Below are positions 1 through 8,383 of a DNA stretch of 64,000 nucleotides, one piece after another. The position numbers were made by a program, and so were the translations under genes. The notes below the pieces were generated by a model. It did not search any database. It was given only the letters and a program-made list of their open reading frames with translations, and had not been told where the DNA came from. Numbering within the stretch: position 1 is the first letter of the stretch; the number at the start of each line of letters is the position of its first letter. The DNA is from RBG-16-66-20 sp040752005 (GTDB lineage: Bacteria > Pseudomonadota > Gammaproteobacteria > Burkholderiales > SG8-39): NCBI GenBank assembly GCA_040752005.1, contig JBFMFX010000018.1, forward strand, positions 25,259 through 89,258, given 5' to 3'.

Positions 1-371
1 GCGCCGAGAAAAGAAAGCGATCGCAGCATGCCGTCGGCGCTCACCTCGGCGCTCACCCAGGTGCCGGGACGCAGCAGGCGCATCTGCGGCAGCTGCGCGA
101 GCGCGCGCGCGTCCGCCTCGGCGATCGCAAGACGCGCGGCGAGCGCGCCGAGCGTGTCACCGGGCTGGAAGCGCTCGACGGTCACGTAGCTTTCCGGTGA
201 CGGCAGCAGCGCCTCGGCGGGCGAGAAGAAAAGCGGCTCGGGCAGCGCCGTCTTCGGCAGAAGCAGCTCGGTCTCGCGCAATTCGCCGATCGTGGCGAGC
301 GCCGCGACCACTCCCCAGAGCGCGAGCGCGAAGAGAATGAGCGCACGCAGCAGGGGCAGGCCGGGAATCAC
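1..371 (-). CDS. M23-type murein endopeptidase, N-terminal part only (runs off the window)
   Basis: The minus strand is open from a GTG at 371 to the window edge, about 123 residues. It begins with a single hydrophobic segment (about residues 4-24), so the protein is exported or membrane-anchored. A region beginning near residue 50 (SYVTVERFQPGDTLGALAAR) resembles the LysM/OapA-like segment that precedes the peptidase domain in large M23 metallopeptidases. The catalytic domain itself would lie beyond the window, so the family call rests on this N-terminal region and on the common betaproteobacterial arrangement of this peptidase divergent from tyrS. The role would be peptidoglycan remodelling in the periplasm. 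The frame stays open upstream of the GTG, so the start could be earlier. Confidence 0.6.
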   Translation of the reverse strand, partial: MIPGLPLLRALILFALALWGVVAALATIGELRETELLLPKTALPEPLFFSPAEALLPSPESYVTVERFQPGDTLGALAARLAIAEADARALAQLPQMRLLRPGTWVSAEVSADGMLRSLSFLG

Positions 372-457
372 GGTTCGGCTAGAATTTCTTCGTTGTTCGA
401 AAGTGCGGCAGTCTAGCAAAGAATCCGCCAGCGCGAGAAAAGCCCCCCCACCCTTCC

Positions 458-1669
458 ATGGCGAAGATCACGATCCCCGTCGAGGAGCAGCTCGCGCGCA
501 TCAAGCGCGGCTGCGCGGAGCTGATCGTCGAGGCGGAGCTTGCGCGCAAGCTCGCCACCGGCCGGCCGCTGCGGGTGAAGCTCGGCCTCGATCCGACGGC
601 GCCTGATCTGCACCTCGGCCACACGGTGGTGATCAACAAGCTGCGCGACTTCCAGGAATTGGGCCACCAGGTGCAGTTCCTGATCGGCGATTTCACCGGC
701 ATGATCGGCGATCCCACCGGCAAGAACCAGACGCGGCCGCCGCTCTCGCGCGAGCAGATCCTGGAGAACGCGAAGACCTACCGGGCGCAGATGGCGAAGA
801 TCCTCGACCCGGAGAAGACTCAGGTTCTCTTCAATTCGGAGTGGTCCGACAAACTGGGCGCCGAAGGGATGATCCGCCTGGCCGCGCGCTACACCGTGGC
901 GCGGCTGCTCGAGCGCGAGGATTTCGCGCGGCGATTCCGCGCCGGCCAGCCGATCGCGGTGCACGAGCTGCTCTATCCCCTGATGCAGGGCTACGACTCG
1001 GTCGCGATGCGCGCCGATGTCGAGCTGGGCGGCACCGACCAGAAGTTCAACCTGCTGGTCGGGCGCGAGCTGCAGAAGGACTACGGGCAGGAGCCGCAGT
1101 GCGTGCTGACGATGCCGCTGCTGGAAGGCACCGACGGCGTGGAGAAGATGTCAAAGTCGCTCGGCAACTACATCGGGATCACCGAGCCGCCGCAGGAGAT
1201 GTTCGGCAAACTCATGTCCATCTCCGACGAGCTGATGTGGCGCTACCTGGAGCTGCTGTCGTTCCGGCCGCCGGAGGAGATCCGGGCGAAGCGCCGCGCG
1301 GTGGAGGCCGGCGCCAATCCGCGCGACGTGAAGTTCGAGCTGGCGCACGAAATCGTCGAGCGCTTCCACGGCCGCGCCGCCGCGGATGCCGCCGGCGAGG
1401 AGTTCAACGCGCGCTTTCGCGATCACGCGCTTCCGCGCGAGATCCCCGAGGTGACGCTCGCCGCCCCGGAAGGAGGGCTCGCGATCGCGCAGCTTCTGCG
1501 CCAGGCCGGCCTTGCGCCGTCGGCCTCCGAGGCGGCGCGCCTCATCGAGCAGGGCGGCGTCAAGGTGAATGGTGCGCGCGTCGCCGAGCGCTCGCTCGCG
1601 CTCGCCAGGGGCGGGTCTTACGTGGTGCAGGTCGGAAAGCGGCGCTTCGCGCGGGTGAGGCTCGTCTGA
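458..1669 (+). CDS. tyrS: Tyrosyl-tRNA synthetase
   Basis: This class I synthetase of 403 residues charges tRNA-Tyr in the cytoplasm. The HIGH-type signature appears as HLGH at residues 52-55 and the second signature as KMSKS at 230-234. The C-terminal 65 or so residues (SEAARLIEQGGVKVNG) form an S4-type RNA-binding domain. Length and the KMSKS variant fit the long TyrRS subfamily common in proteobacteria. The ATG at 458 fits the family N-terminus; there is no strong Shine-Dalgarno in the C-rich leader. The downstream hydrolase gene starts on the last base of the tyrS stop codon, so the two are probably translationally coupled. Confidence 0.97.
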   Translation: MAKITIPVEEQLARIKRGCAELIVEAELARKLATGRPLRVKLGLDPTAPDLHLGHTVVINKLRDFQELGHQVQFLIGDFTGMIGDPTGKNQTRPPLSREQILENAKTYRAQMAKILDPEKTQVLFNSEWSDKLGAEGMIRLAARYTVARLLEREDFARRFRAGQPIAVHELLYPLMQGYDSVAMRADVELGGTDQKFNLLVGRELQKDYGQEPQCVLTMPLLEGTDGVEKMSKSLGNYIGITEPPQEMFGKLMSISDELMWRYLELLSFRPPEEIRAKRRAVEAGANPRDVKFELAHEIVERFHGRAAADAAGEEFNARFRDHALPREIPEVTLAAPEGGLAIAQLLRQAGLAPSASEAARLIEQGGVKVNGARVAERSLALARGGSYVVQVGKRRFARVRLV

Positions 1670-2448
1670 TGGCGCCGCACTGGGAGGTTTACGCGCTCAA
1701 GTACGCGCGTCACGAGCGGCGCGCGTCCGAGAACTTCATCGGCGGCGATCCGCACGACGGGCCGATGCCGCTCGACTATTTCGTGTGGCTGCTGCGAAGC
1801 GGTGCGCGCGAGATCGTGGTGGACACCGGCTTTTCCGCGGCGATGGCCGCAAAGCGCGCGCGCGAGCATCTGCGCTGCCCGGCCGCGGCGCTTGCGCTGC
1901 TTGGCTGCGACGCGCAATCGGTGAAGGACGTGGTGATCACGCACCTGCACTACGATCACGTCGGCAACTTCGAGCTTTTTCCTGCCGCCGAGTTTCACCT
2001 GCAGGAGCGCGAGATGCGCTACGCGACCGGGCGCGACATGCGCCACGCGGTGTTTCGCGGCGCCTACGAGGTCGAGGACGTGGTCGGGATGGTGCGGCGC
2101 GTGTACGCCGGGCGCGTGCGCTATTGCGACGGCGACGCCGAGATCGCCCCGGGCGTGTCGGTGCATCTCCTCGGTGGGCACACGATGGGGCTTCAGGTGG
2201 TGCGCGTCGCGACGCGCCGCGGATACGTGGTGCTCGCCTCCGATGGCGCCCATTTCTACGCGAACCTCGAGCAGGTGCGCCCGTTTCCGATCGTCTGGAG
2301 CGTCGCCGACATGGTCGCGGGCTACGCCAAGATCGCGGCGCTCGCCGATTCGCCCGCGCACATCGTCCCCGGCCACGATCCGCTGGTGATGGCGCGCTAC
2401 CCCGCGCCCTCGGCCGCGCTCGAAGGCATCGCCGTGCGCCTCGACTGA
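1669..2448 (+). CDS. Metallo-beta-lactamase-fold hydrolase, N-acyl-homoserine-lactonase-like
   Basis: A 259-residue cytoplasmic protein with no signal peptide. The zinc-binding motif HLHYDH is at residues 92-97, followed by GGHTMG near 175, an Asp in LASDGAHF near 199 and a late His in VPGHDPL near 236. Together these complete the usual set of metal ligands. Among MBL-fold enzymes the sequence most resembles the AHL-lactonase (AiiA/AttM-like) group, which opens lactone rings, but the true substrate is not shown. The ATG at 1669 overlaps the tyrS stop codon by one base (TGATG). It could act on quorum-sensing lactones or on an unrelated lactone or ester. Confidence 0.75.
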   Translation: MAPHWEVYALKYARHERRASENFIGGDPHDGPMPLDYFVWLLRSGAREIVVDTGFSAAMAAKRAREHLRCPAAALALLGCDAQSVKDVVITHLHYDHVGNFELFPAAEFHLQEREMRYATGRDMRHAVFRGAYEVEDVVGMVRRVYAGRVRYCDGDAEIAPGVSVHLLGGHTMGLQVVRVATRRGYVVLASDGAHFYANLEQVRPFPIVWSVADMVAGYAKIAALADSPAHIVPGHDPLVMARYPAPSAALEGIAVRLD

Positions 2449-2463
2449 GCCTGCGCGGCGAGG

Positions 2464-3666
2464 TCAGAGACGGCTCGCGCGTACGGTGGCGTCGGAACGC
2501 CGCCACACCTCGGGCAACAGTTCCGTACCGAGGCCGGGGCCGGGCGGCGCGGCGATCAGGCCCGCCATCGGCCTGGGCACCTGCGTCACCAGCTCGTTGT
2601 ACCAGCCGGTATAGAACGCGCGCACCGATTCCTGCACCAGCGCATTCGGGCACCATACCGAGAAGTGGCAGGAGGCGGCGTACACGACGGGGCCGACGCA
2701 GTCGTGCGGCGCGACCGGAAGCTGCCAGGCGTCGGCGAGCGCGGCGATGCGGCGCGCTTCCGAGATCCTGCCGCACCAGGCGAGATCGAACATCACGATA
2801 CCGGCGACGCCGGTCTGCAGCAGGTCCTTGAAACCCCAGCGGCCGGCGAGCGTCTCCGAGGCGCAGATCGGCGCCTTCGAGTGCGGCGCGTATGCCTTCA
2901 GCAGCTCCAGCGAATCCATCCGGATCGGATCCTCGTGCCAGTAGGTGTCGAACTCGGCCAGCGCCCGCGCGATTTTCTGCGCCGCCGGCAGCCGCCACAG
3001 CGAATGGAACTCGACCATGATGTCCATGCGGTTGCCGACCGCGGTGCGGATGCGGCGAAAAGGCTCCAGCGCGCGCTCCAGATCCGGCCCGCCGATGTGC
3101 CAGCCGTCGCTCGCCTCGGCGAAGGTATCGAACGGCCAGATCTTCATCGCGGTGATGCCCTGTTCGAGAAGCGAGACGGCGAGTTCATCGGCCCTGTGCA
3201 GGAACGCGTCCAGATCCTCGTAAGGTCCCGCGGCTGCCGCCGCCGGCAGGCCCCAGTTGTCCGAAGACTGCCCGCGCGCCTCGCGCACGTAGCGGTATCC
3301 GGCGCAGGTGTTGTAGGTGCGGATCGCCGGCCGGCTCGCGCCACCGAGCGCGCGATAGAGCGGCTGGCCGCAAGCCCGCGCGAAGAGGTCCCAGAGTGCG
3401 ATGTCCACTGCCGAAACGGCGCGCATCCCCACTCCCGGGCCGCGCCAGCCGAGGTAGTCCAGCAGGCTGCGCATCGCCGCCTCGACGTCGCGCGGGTCGC
3501 GCCCGAGCAGCCGCGGCGCCACGTGCTCGTGCAGGTACGCCTCCACCGATTGCGCGGCGAAGCAGGTCTCGCCCAGCCCCGCCAGCCCCTCGTCGGTGTG
3601 CAGGCGCACCCACACGAGGTTGGGGAACTCGGCCAGGCGCAGCGTCTCGACCTGTGTCAGCTTCAT
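2464..3666 (-). CDS. Mandelate racemase/muconate lactonizing enzyme family protein, probable sugar-acid dehydratase
   Basis: A 400-residue enolase-superfamily protein. An N-terminal capping domain (about 1-125) is followed by a barrel carrying MKIWPFD, VEFHSLW, WHEDPIRMD, CASETLAGRWGF and VAPHDC. The three acidic metal ligands fall in the second to fourth of these, and a His in the last matches the catalytic His of the galactonate/mandelate subgroup. A His two residues after the first metal ligand recalls acid-sugar dehydratases such as galactonate dehydratase. I chose the ATG at 3666 (MKLTQVETLRL) because the 15 residues upstream do not look like family sequence. It is divergent from a TRAP transporter for organic acids, which suggests sugar-acid catabolism. 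The exact substrate is unknown. Confidence 0.8.
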   Translation of the reverse strand: MKLTQVETLRLAEFPNLVWVRLHTDEGLAGLGETCFAAQSVEAYLHEHVAPRLLGRDPRDVEAAMRSLLDYLGWRGPGVGMRAVSAVDIALWDLFARACGQPLYRALGGASRPAIRTYNTCAGYRYVREARGQSSDNWGLPAAAAAGPYEDLDAFLHRADELAVSLLEQGITAMKIWPFDTFAEASDGWHIGGPDLERALEPFRRIRTAVGNRMDIMVEFHSLWRLPAAQKIARALAEFDTYWHEDPIRMDSLELLKAYAPHSKAPICASETLAGRWGFKDLLQTGVAGIVMFDLAWCGRISEARRIAALADAWQLPVAPHDCVGPVVYAASCHFSVWCPNALVQESVRAFYTGWYNELVTQVPRPMAGLIAAPPGPGLGTELLPEVWRRSDATVRASRL

Positions 3667-3695
3667 GCGCCCCATTATCGTGCACCCACGGTTCG

Positions 3696-3724
3696 TTGAC
3701 AGCGGTGGCATCGCCTCCTAACAT
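3696..3724 (+). promoter_or_regulatory. Sigma-70-type promoter of the first TRAP binding-protein gene
   Basis: TTGACA at 3696-3701 and TAACAT at 3719-3724 are separated by 17 bases, a near-consensus spacing and sequence. It lies between the divergent dehydratase gene and the binding-protein ATG at 3765, and the leader contains the ribosome-binding site AAAGGGGGA at 3751-3759. Confidence 0.65.
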
Positions 3725-3764
3725 CCGGTTCCTCTTTCGAGGAACAACCACAAAGGGGGAACCG

Positions 3765-4904
3765 ATGCGAACCGCTCTCAAGATTGCGCTCGCGGTGCTG
3801 GCAGGGGCTGGCTTGGCGCTTCCTGCGCTCGCGCAGCAGCCGGCGGCGAAGACGCTCAAGATGCAGTCCACATGGCCCGCGGCGCTCACGCTGCAGGACA
3901 ACTTCCGCTTCTTCGGCGAGCGGGTGGAGAAGCTCACCGGCGGCGCGCTCAAGATCGAGACGCTCGCCGCCGGGCAGGTGGTGCCGCCGTTCGAGGTGCT
4001 GGACGCCACGCACCGCAAGGTGATCGACGGCGCGCACGCGATCGCCTACTACTGGGTCGGCAAGAACAAGGCGGCGACGCTGTTCTCGAACACGCCCGCC
4101 GGCATCGCCGGGATGGACCACATGGACTTCCTCGGCTGGATCTACGAGGGCGGCGGGCTCGACCTGTGGTGGGAGTTCTACCAGAAGGAACTCAAGCTCA
4201 ACCTGATCGCGTTCCCGATCCTGCCGGCGAGCCCGCAGGCGCTCGGCTGGTTCAAGCGACCGATCAAGAACCTCGCCGACTTCAAGGGCATGAAGTGCCG
4301 CCAGACCGGAATCGTCGCCGAGATCTACCAGCGGATGGGTCAGCAGACGGTCAACCTGCCCGGCGGCGAGATCGTGCCCGCCGCGCAGCGCGGCGTGATC
4401 GAGTGCGCCGAATGGGTGGGCGGGATCGAAGACCTGCGCCTGGGCCTGCCGCAGGTGTGGAAGTATCACTACACGCCGGGCATGCACGAGAGCGCCTCGA
4501 TCGGCGAGCTGATGATCAACCTCGATGTGTGGAAATCTCTCGCCCCGCAGCAACAGGAGGCGATCCGCTCGGCGACCATGGAGACCTTCATGCGCTGGTG
4601 GGTGAAGTGGCAGCGCCAGAACGCCGATGCGATCGAGGAGATGCGCACCAAGCACGGCACGGTGATCCTGCGCACGCCGCCGGAGATCCTCACCGCGTTC
4701 TTCAAGACCTGGGACGAAATCGCCAAGGAGGAGTCGGAGAAAAACCCGTTCTTCAAGAAGGTGCTCGACTCGCAGCGCGAATGGGCATCGAAGGTGGTTC
4801 CGGCCAAGCGCTTCATGTTCCCGCCGTACTCGTTCGCGGCTAACTACTACTGGCCGGAAGGCGCGGCGCAGCCGGCCGCCAAGGGCGCAGGCAAGAAGAA
4901 GTGA
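3765..4904 (+). CDS. TRAP transporter solute-binding protein, TakP/DctP-like (copy 1)
   Basis: A 379-residue periplasmic receptor that would deliver an organic acid to the QM permease encoded downstream. The signal peptide is at residues 1-24, ending ALPALAQQ. The mature part carries features of the TakP branch (2-oxo acid and mannitol/chloroaromatic-type TRAP receptors): WFKRPIKNLADFKGMKCR, PGGEIVPAAQRGVIECAEW and KYHYTPGMHE. The ATG at 3765 follows AAAGGGGGA and gives a clean signal peptide; the open frame reaches further upstream but without family sequence. A Lys-rich tail ends the protein. It is closely related to the gene at 5064, evidently a tandem duplication. Confidence 0.9.
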   Translation: MRTALKIALAVLAGAGLALPALAQQPAAKTLKMQSTWPAALTLQDNFRFFGERVEKLTGGALKIETLAAGQVVPPFEVLDATHRKVIDGAHAIAYYWVGKNKAATLFSNTPAGIAGMDHMDFLGWIYEGGGLDLWWEFYQKELKLNLIAFPILPASPQALGWFKRPIKNLADFKGMKCRQTGIVAEIYQRMGQQTVNLPGGEIVPAAQRGVIECAEWVGGIEDLRLGLPQVWKYHYTPGMHESASIGELMINLDVWKSLAPQQQEAIRSATMETFMRWWVKWQRQNADAIEEMRTKHGTVILRTPPEILTAFFKTWDEIAKEESEKNPFFKKVLDSQREWASKVVPAKRFMFPPYSFAANYYWPEGAAQPAAKGAGKKK

Positions 4905-4936
4905 ACCTTGCAGGAAGCTGAAGCGAGATATGAAAA

Positions 4937-4965
4937 GGAGAGGGCGGCTGCGCCTCGCCCTCTCC
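4937..4965. other. Stem-loop between the two TRAP binding-protein genes
   Basis: A perfect 10-bp inverted repeat, GGAGAGGGCG at 4937-4946 and CGCCCTCTCC at 4956-4965, with a 9-base loop. No T-tract follows, so it is not a typical intrinsic terminator. A 3' mRNA-stabilising hairpin or a factor-assisted terminator is possible. Confidence 0.6.
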
Positions 4966-4995
4966 GAGCCGGAGTGGCCGAATTTCCCCTGCGGG

Positions 4996-5024
4996 TTGAC
5001 CGGGTTTTCTCAAGCGTGTAGTCT
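4996..5024 (+). promoter_or_regulatory. Probable sigma-70 promoter of the second TRAP binding-protein gene
   Basis: TTGACC at 4996-5001 and TAGTCT at 5019-5024 are 17 bases apart. The start codon at 5064 is preceded by the strong ribosome-binding site AGGAGGAGG. The match is weaker than at the first copy but in the same position relative to its gene, so the two receptors may be transcribed separately. Confidence 0.5.
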
Positions 5025-5063
5025 GCGTTTCGCTTTGCGGAACTCATTCCAGGAGGAGGAGAC

Positions 5064-6191
5064 ATGACGCAATTGAAGAGGGCGCTCGCGGGGGCGGCCT
5101 GCGCGCTCGCGTTCGCCGGGGCCGCGCATGCGCAGACGGTGCTCAAGATGCAGGCGAGCTGGCCGGCGGCGCTGACGCTCTACGACAACTTCACCTACTT
5201 CGCCGAGCGCGTCGGCAAGATGACCGCCGGCAGCCTGAAGATCGAAACCATGCCCGCCGGTCAGGTGGTGCCGGCCTTCGAGGTACTCGACGCGACGAAC
5301 AAGAAGGTCCTCGACGGTGCGCATACCTGGGCGGCGTACTGGACCGGCAAGAACAAGGCGGCAGTGCTCTTCACCGGAGGCCCCGGCGGCGGCTTCGGCA
5401 TGGATTTCATAGACGCCATGGGGTGGCATTACCACGGCGGCGGTCTGGAGTTGTATCAGGAGTTCTATCAAAAGGAGCTGAAGCTCAACGTCGTCGCGAT
5501 TCCCATCCTGCCTGCGGGCCCGCAGGCGTTCGGATGGTTCAAGCGCCCGATCAAGAACCTCGCTGACTTCAAGGGCATGAAGTGCCGCCAGACCGGCATC
5601 GCCCAGGAGGTCTTCAACAGGATGGGGATGCAGACCGTCAACCTGCCGGGCGGCGAGATCATCCCGGCGGCGCAGCGCGGCGTGATCGACTGCGCCGAGT
5701 GGGTGGGCGGCGTCGAGGACCTGAAGCTCGGATTCCAAAACGTGTGGAAGTACCACTACACGCCGGGCGTGCACGAGAACGTCACCATCGCCGAGCTGCT
5801 CGTCAACGGCGACGTGTGGAAGTCGCTCAAGCCCGAGCAGCAGGAGATCATCCGTTCGGCGGCGAACGAGACGTTCCTCATCTGGTGGGCGAAGTGGCAG
5901 AAGCAGAACGCCGAGGCCCTCAAGGAGCTGCAGCAAAAGCACGGCGTGCGGATCCTGCGCACCCCGCCCGACATCCTGATCGAGTTCCTCAAGACCTGGG
6001 ACAAGCTCGCGGCGGAGGAGGCGGCGAAGAACCCGTTCTTCAAGCGGGTGCACGACTCGCAGCGCGCCTACGCCTCGCTGGTGGTGCCGGCCAAGCGCTT
6101 CATGTTCCCGCCGTACTCGTTCGTGGCCAACTACTACTTCCCCGAAGGCGGCGCGAAGCCGGCGGCCAAGAAGGCAGGAGCGAAGAACTAG
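5064..6191 (+). CDS. TRAP transporter solute-binding protein, TakP/DctP-like (copy 2)
   Basis: A 375-residue periplasmic receptor, paralogous to the gene at 3765 along its full length. The signal peptide covers residues 1-23 (ending GAAHAQT). Shared blocks include WFKRPIKNLADFKGMKCR and GGEIIPAAQRGVIDCAEW. It differs from copy 1 in the segment after the second TakP block (GGPGGGFGMDFIDAM against NTPAGIAGMDHMDFL), which could affect ligand choice. A hairpin terminator separates it from dctQ 70 bases downstream, consistent with the receptor being made in excess over the permease. The substrate is probably a 2-oxo or hydroxy acid, by analogy with TakP. Confidence 0.9.
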   Translation: MTQLKRALAGAACALAFAGAAHAQTVLKMQASWPAALTLYDNFTYFAERVGKMTAGSLKIETMPAGQVVPAFEVLDATNKKVLDGAHTWAAYWTGKNKAAVLFTGGPGGGFGMDFIDAMGWHYHGGGLELYQEFYQKELKLNVVAIPILPAGPQAFGWFKRPIKNLADFKGMKCRQTGIAQEVFNRMGMQTVNLPGGEIIPAAQRGVIDCAEWVGGVEDLKLGFQNVWKYHYTPGVHENVTIAELLVNGDVWKSLKPEQQEIIRSAANETFLIWWAKWQKQNAEALKELQQKHGVRILRTPPDILIEFLKTWDKLAAEEAAKNPFFKRVHDSQRAYASLVVPAKRFMFPPYSFVANYYFPEGGAKPAAKKAGAKN

Positions 6192-6207
6192 CGCAGGCCC
6201 TGCAGCG

Positions 6208-6237
6208 AAGGGGCGGCCGGGCCGCCCCTTCTTTTTT
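6208..6237 (+). terminator. Hairpin terminator/attenuator between receptor gene and dctQM
   Basis: A 10-bp perfect stem, AAGGGGCGGC at 6208-6217 with GCCGCCCCTT at 6221-6230, a three-base loop and a run of six T at 6232-6237. The permease genes start 24 bases later with no obvious promoter of their own, so partial read-through is likely and would lower permease relative to receptor expression. Confidence 0.8.
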
Positions 6238-6260
6238 CATGACCGGAAAAGCGCAGTTGC

Positions 6261-6812
6261 ATGGAAACCATCTCGCCGAAGCTCGTCGCGATCACCCAGA
6301 AGATTGACCGCTTCACCGACACGACCGGGACGCTGGTCGCGTGGCTCAACGTGCCCCTGATGCTCGTGGTCACCTGGGAGGTGAGCGCCCGATACCTGTT
6401 TCACGCGCCCACCATCTGGGCGTTCGACATCATCTACATGCTCTACGGCACGATCTTCATGCTGGGCGCGGCCTACGCGCTGCACAAGGGCGCGCACATC
6501 CGCACCGACTTCTTCTTCGAGAAGTGGTCCACCCGCACCAAGGGCATCATCGACTCGGTCGCGTACATCGTGTTCTTCTTTCCCTCGATCTTCGCGTTCT
6601 TCATCCTGAGCGCGCAGGAGGCGTGGTACGCGTACGACATCGGCGAGACCTCGGAGCAGACGCCGTGGCGCCCGGTGCTCTGGCCGTTCAAGACGGTGGT
6701 GCCGCTCACCTGCCTGCTGCTGCTCGTCCAGGGCGTCTCGGAGACGATCAAGAGCGTGTACGAGGCGCGCACCGGCGTGGAGCTCGAGCACAAGGAAAAG
6801 ATCGAGGTCTAG
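6261..6812 (+). CDS. TRAP transporter small permease subunit (DctQ type)
   Basis: A 183-residue integral membrane protein with four predicted membrane segments, at about residues 25-45, 55-75, 95-118 and 145-165. Typical DctQ landmarks are WEVSARYLFHAPTIWAFDI after the first segment and HKGAHIRTDFFF after the second. It forms the permease with the DctM protein encoded three bases downstream. The length is normal for the 2-oxo acid/mannitol-type TRAP family. Confidence 0.93.
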   Translation: METISPKLVAITQKIDRFTDTTGTLVAWLNVPLMLVVTWEVSARYLFHAPTIWAFDIIYMLYGTIFMLGAAYALHKGAHIRTDFFFEKWSTRTKGIIDSVAYIVFFFPSIFAFFILSAQEAWYAYDIGETSEQTPWRPVLWPFKTVVPLTCLLLLVQGVSETIKSVYEARTGVELEHKEKIEV

Positions 6813-6815
6813 GCG

Positions 6816-8321
6816 ATGACCGGACTCGCTGCACTCGGGCTGGTGATGCTGATCGTGATGATCGGCGCGATCTTCATCGGCTTTCCGATCAGCTTCACGC
6901 TGCTCTTTCTCGCGCTCAGCTTCGGCTATTTCGGCCTGGGCGAGGTGGTGTTCAGCCTCGCCTACTTCCAGACCATCGGCATGATGAAGGAGGAGCTGCT
7001 CGCTGCGGTGCCGCTCTTCATCTTCATGGGCTTCGTCACCGAGCAGGCCGGGCTGATGGAGCGCCTGTTCAGCGCGCTGCGCCTGCTGCTCGCGCCGATC
7101 CGCGGCGCGCTGTTCGCGGTCGTGATCCTCACCGCGTCGATCTTCGCGATGGCGACCGGGATCGTCGGCGCGGCGGTCACGGTGCTCGGCATCATGGCCT
7201 CGCCGATCATGGTCAAGACCGGCTACGACGGCAAGCTCGCCGCCGGCGCGATCACTGCGGGCGGCACCCTCGGGATCCTGATTCCGCCCTCGGTGATGCT
7301 GATCGTCATGGGCCCGGTGATCGGGGTGTCGGTCGCCGACCTCTATGCGGCGGCGTTCGGCCCGGGCTTTCTGCTCGCCGGCCTGTACCTGGTGTATCTG
7401 CTCGGCCGCGCGTTCATCAACCCGAGCCTCGGCCCGCCGGTGCCGAAGGAGGACCGCATCCACAGCGCGCCGGTGATCGTGCGCGAAGTGCTGATCGGCG
7501 TGGTGCCGCTCGCGTGCCTGATCGCGGCGGCGCTCGGCTCGATCCTCGCCGGGCTCGCCACGCCGACCGAGGCCTCCGGCATCGGCGCGCTCGGCGCGCT
7601 CATCCTCGCCGCCGCCTACCGCAAGCTCTCGTGGGCGAACCTGAAGCGCGCGGTGCTCTCGACCACCGCGACCTCCAGCATGGTGCTGTTTCTCGCGGTC
7701 ACCTCCAACATCTTCGGCGCAGTGTTCGCGCGCATGGGCACGGCGAACTGGATCACCGAGAGCATGCTCGCGCTGCAGTTCCCGCCGGTGATCATGCTGG
7801 TGGTGGTGCTGCTGCTGATCTTCCTCCTCGGCTGGCCGTTCGAGTGGCCGGCGATCATCCTGGTGTTCCTGCCGATCTTCTACCCGGTGATGGACGCGCT
7901 CAAGGGCGACATCGGGGCCGCGCTCGGCATCCCGGTCGAGTGGGTGATGGTCTGGTTCGGGGCGCTGGTGGCGGTGACGCTGCAGACCGCGTTCCTGTCG
8001 CCGCCGGTGGCGATGAGCGCCTATTACCTCAAGCAGGTGGTGAAGGAGTGGTCGCTCGCGACGATCTACAAGGGCATGTTCGAGTTCATGGTCCTGCAGG
8101 TGATCGCGATCGCGCTGGTCGTCGCTTTCCCGGCGATCGCGACCAAGCTGCCCGAGGAGCTGCAGGCGGTGGCGCGCGCGGTGAAGACCGAGGAAGTGGA
8201 CGATTCGGCGAACCGCCTGGAGGAGGATCCGTTCAAGGGCGCGCAGGAAGAGGGGCAGGCGCAGGAGCCGGAGGCCGAGGGCGACGAGCTGGAAAAGGAC
8301 GAGCTGAAGGCGACGAAGTAG
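6816..8321 (+). CDS. TRAP transporter large permease subunit (DctM type) with acidic C-terminal tail
   Basis: A 501-residue ion-coupled symporter subunit with about 12 hydrophobic segments. Family sequence includes GFPISFTLLFLAL near the start and AAGAITAGGTLGILIPPS around residue 145, one of the two re-entrant hairpin regions. It works with DctQ and the periplasmic receptors to import an organic acid using a sodium gradient. The last 55 or so residues, after the final membrane segment, are highly charged and mostly acidic (for example EEGQAQEPEAEGDELEKDE). This makes the protein longer than a typical DctM of about 430 residues; the tail is presumably cytoplasmic and its role is unknown. Confidence 0.92.
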   Translation: MTGLAALGLVMLIVMIGAIFIGFPISFTLLFLALSFGYFGLGEVVFSLAYFQTIGMMKEELLAAVPLFIFMGFVTEQAGLMERLFSALRLLLAPIRGALFAVVILTASIFAMATGIVGAAVTVLGIMASPIMVKTGYDGKLAAGAITAGGTLGILIPPSVMLIVMGPVIGVSVADLYAAAFGPGFLLAGLYLVYLLGRAFINPSLGPPVPKEDRIHSAPVIVREVLIGVVPLACLIAAALGSILAGLATPTEASGIGALGALILAAAYRKLSWANLKRAVLSTTATSSMVLFLAVTSNIFGAVFARMGTANWITESMLALQFPPVIMLVVVLLLIFLLGWPFEWPAIILVFLPIFYPVMDALKGDIGAALGIPVEWVMVWFGALVAVTLQTAFLSPPVAMSAYYLKQVVKEWSLATIYKGMFEFMVLQVIAIALVVAFPAIATKLPEELQAVARAVKTEEVDDSANRLEEDPFKGAQEEGQAQEPEAEGDELEKDELKATK

Positions 8322-8383
8322 CGCTGCGGCGGTTTCGCGCCGGGCGCGGCGCTCGGGCGGCCGCGATGTGCTACAAGGCGCCG

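Noticed and set aside
1669..2448. Calling the MBL-fold hydrolase a beta-lactamase
   Set aside because: There is no export signal, and the sequence is closer to lactonases; antibiotic hydrolysis is not supported.
4971..5010. GCCGGAGTGGCCGAA resembles the 5' end of a class II tRNA
   Set aside because: No acceptor-stem partner, anticodon arm or T-loop follows at the proper distances, and the promoter of the second TRAP receptor lies here.
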